Made by a program: the position numbers and the translations under genes. From NCBI GenBank assembly GCA_002049985.1, contig MVCY01000093.1:1-6626 (forward strand): 6,626 nucleotides of DNA, written 5' to 3'. The notes under the pieces were generated by a model. The model had not been told where the DNA came from. It saw only the letters and a list, made by a program, of their open reading frames with translations, and did no database searches. Within the stretch, counting starts at the first letter, position 1. Each line of letters begins with the position of its first letter. This document shows, piece after piece, positions 5,786-6,626 of the stretch. Source of the stretch: Candidatus Latescibacteria bacterium 4484_181 (GTDB taxonomy: Bacteria > Latescibacterota > MVCY01).

Positions 5786-6626
5786 CAGCAGATTTTGGAG
5801 TACTTTCTGAACCGTCCCCACAGAGATCTGCTGAGGGACAACTCCCTCTACCACTGCTGGATAGTTTTTCTTGAGGTTGTCTAAGAGGTTCTGTACATCT
5901 TGTCTCCCCAAGATTTCAATCTATCCCTTCGATCTCTCCCTGAGCGCAGCCGGGATTCATCGCCAAGTAGCTCTCAGGCATCACCTCTCCCTGGGCTATC
6001 TCAACCCCTTTGATTTTGATCTTGTATTCATTGGGCTTAAGTTGGAGATTATCTCGGATGCGAACCGGGGGAACAACCAGGCCGAGTTCAGAGGCACACT
6101 GTCTGCGGATCGCTGTGACTCGATCCAGAAGATCACCTCCTTGCTCGGGAGCTACCAGTGGAATCAACCCATAGCCAATCTCTATCTCTAAGGTATCCAT
6201 TCGAAGGTAGTCTTCAATTCTCTCTTGTGGCTTGGCTCTACTCACCTTGATTGCCTCTTCCTCGATCTGTTTTTGCTTAGCTTTTCGGGTACTATAAGCC
6301 ACTCCGCCGGCAAGGGTGGCCAATAGAAGAAATGGAACGGTAGGCAATCCAGGGATGATGGCGAAAATCAGTAGTGCCCCGGCAGCAACCAGTATTGCCC
6401 TTGGTTTGGCCAACATCTGGGTAGCCAGCTCCATTCCCATATTCTCCTCTGATGCTGCCCGGGTGACAATAACACCGGCCGCAGTGGAGAGGATCAAAGC
6501 GGGTATTTGAGCCACCAGGCCATCGCCTATGGTGAGCAAGGTATATGTATGAAGGGCTTGAGACAGAGGCATTCCTTTTTGCAATACCCCGATGGCCAGC
6601 CCTCCCAGGATGTTGATTGCAGTGAT

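Larger units (their letters stand above)
5310..6626 (-). pseudogene. flhA: FlhA, flagellar type III export gate protein, 5' partial and broken
   Basis: FlhA forms the membrane export gate and, through its cytoplasmic nonamer ring, binds chaperone-substrate complexes. The open frame enters from the window edge (ITAINILGGLAIGVLQ), so the true start and the FHIPEP signature lie outside. Visible parts are the conserved TIGDGLVAQIPALILSTAAG and VTRAASEE blocks, two membrane segments around residues encoded near 6400-6290 (AAGALLIFAIIPGLPTVPFLLL), and the cytoplasmic domain (EIGYGLIPLV, QGGDLLDRV, VRIRDNLQLKPNEYKI, YLAMNPG, GEIEGI). A TGA at 5916-5918 then ends the frame. Family sequence resumes at once in another frame, ILGRQDVQNLLDNLKKNYP ... 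VLQNLLRE, so about 49 codons of the usual protein are missing. At 5770-5785 an 8-bp duplication shifts the frame again, and the C-terminus (VPIKDLLTIMETLADYA ... VLSYNEIVPGVE) is back in the original frame. No full FlhA can be made. Confidence 0.93.

Noticed and set aside
5786..5911. The middle flhA piece as an independent small gene starting at TTG 5911
   Set aside because: It is plainly an internal FlhA segment (LGRQDVQNLLDNL) with no ribosome site of its own.

Overview
The window is the distal part of a bacterial flagellar operon. Every supported gene lies on the minus strand, and the genes are tightly packed, most of them overlapping or within about a dozen bases. In the direction of transcription (high to low coordinates) the order is: flhA (5' end outside the window), flhF, a 30-codon micro-ORF, flhG (MinD-like), fliA (sigma-28 type), a small hydrophilic orphan gene, an HDOD-domain gene, a GAF-histidine kinase, and a small membrane-anchored protein with an HTH-like tail. 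The block flhA-flhF-flhG-fliA is a classic module. The host is a bacterium of middling GC content with good Shine-Dalgarno sequences and some TTG/GTG starts. I cannot fix the phylum; the small orphan and the DUF6115/DUF2802-like tail protein resemble genes that accompany fliA in Firmicutes-like, deltaproteobacterial and FCB-type genomes.

The striking fact is that four of the genes are broken, mostly by missing internal blocks rather than by point nonsense changes. flhA lacks roughly 49 codons of its cytoplasmic domain and also carries an 8-bp tandem duplication. flhF has lost most of the stretch between its N-terminal domain and its GTPase domain and changes frame there. fliA changes frame twice, near region 3.0 and in the region 3/4 linker. 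The histidine kinase loses its N box with a frame change and then ends just after its G1 box, running into the next gene's ribosome binding site. flhG is uninterrupted but has lost a usual ATPase aspartate (DxD to DVN) and the N-terminal DQAxxLR motif. The FlhF GTPase domain has DTTGV in place of DTAGR.

The HDOD gene, the small orphan and the tail protein are open and look normal. The simplest reading is a motility operon in decay by small deletions, in a lineage that is losing or has lost its flagellum. The main competing explanation is assembly or consensus error, although losses of many codons in several genes are not the usual single-base homopolymer type. I saw no mobile element, CRISPR array, RNA gene or convincing terminator, and no unexplained stretch longer than 300 bases.
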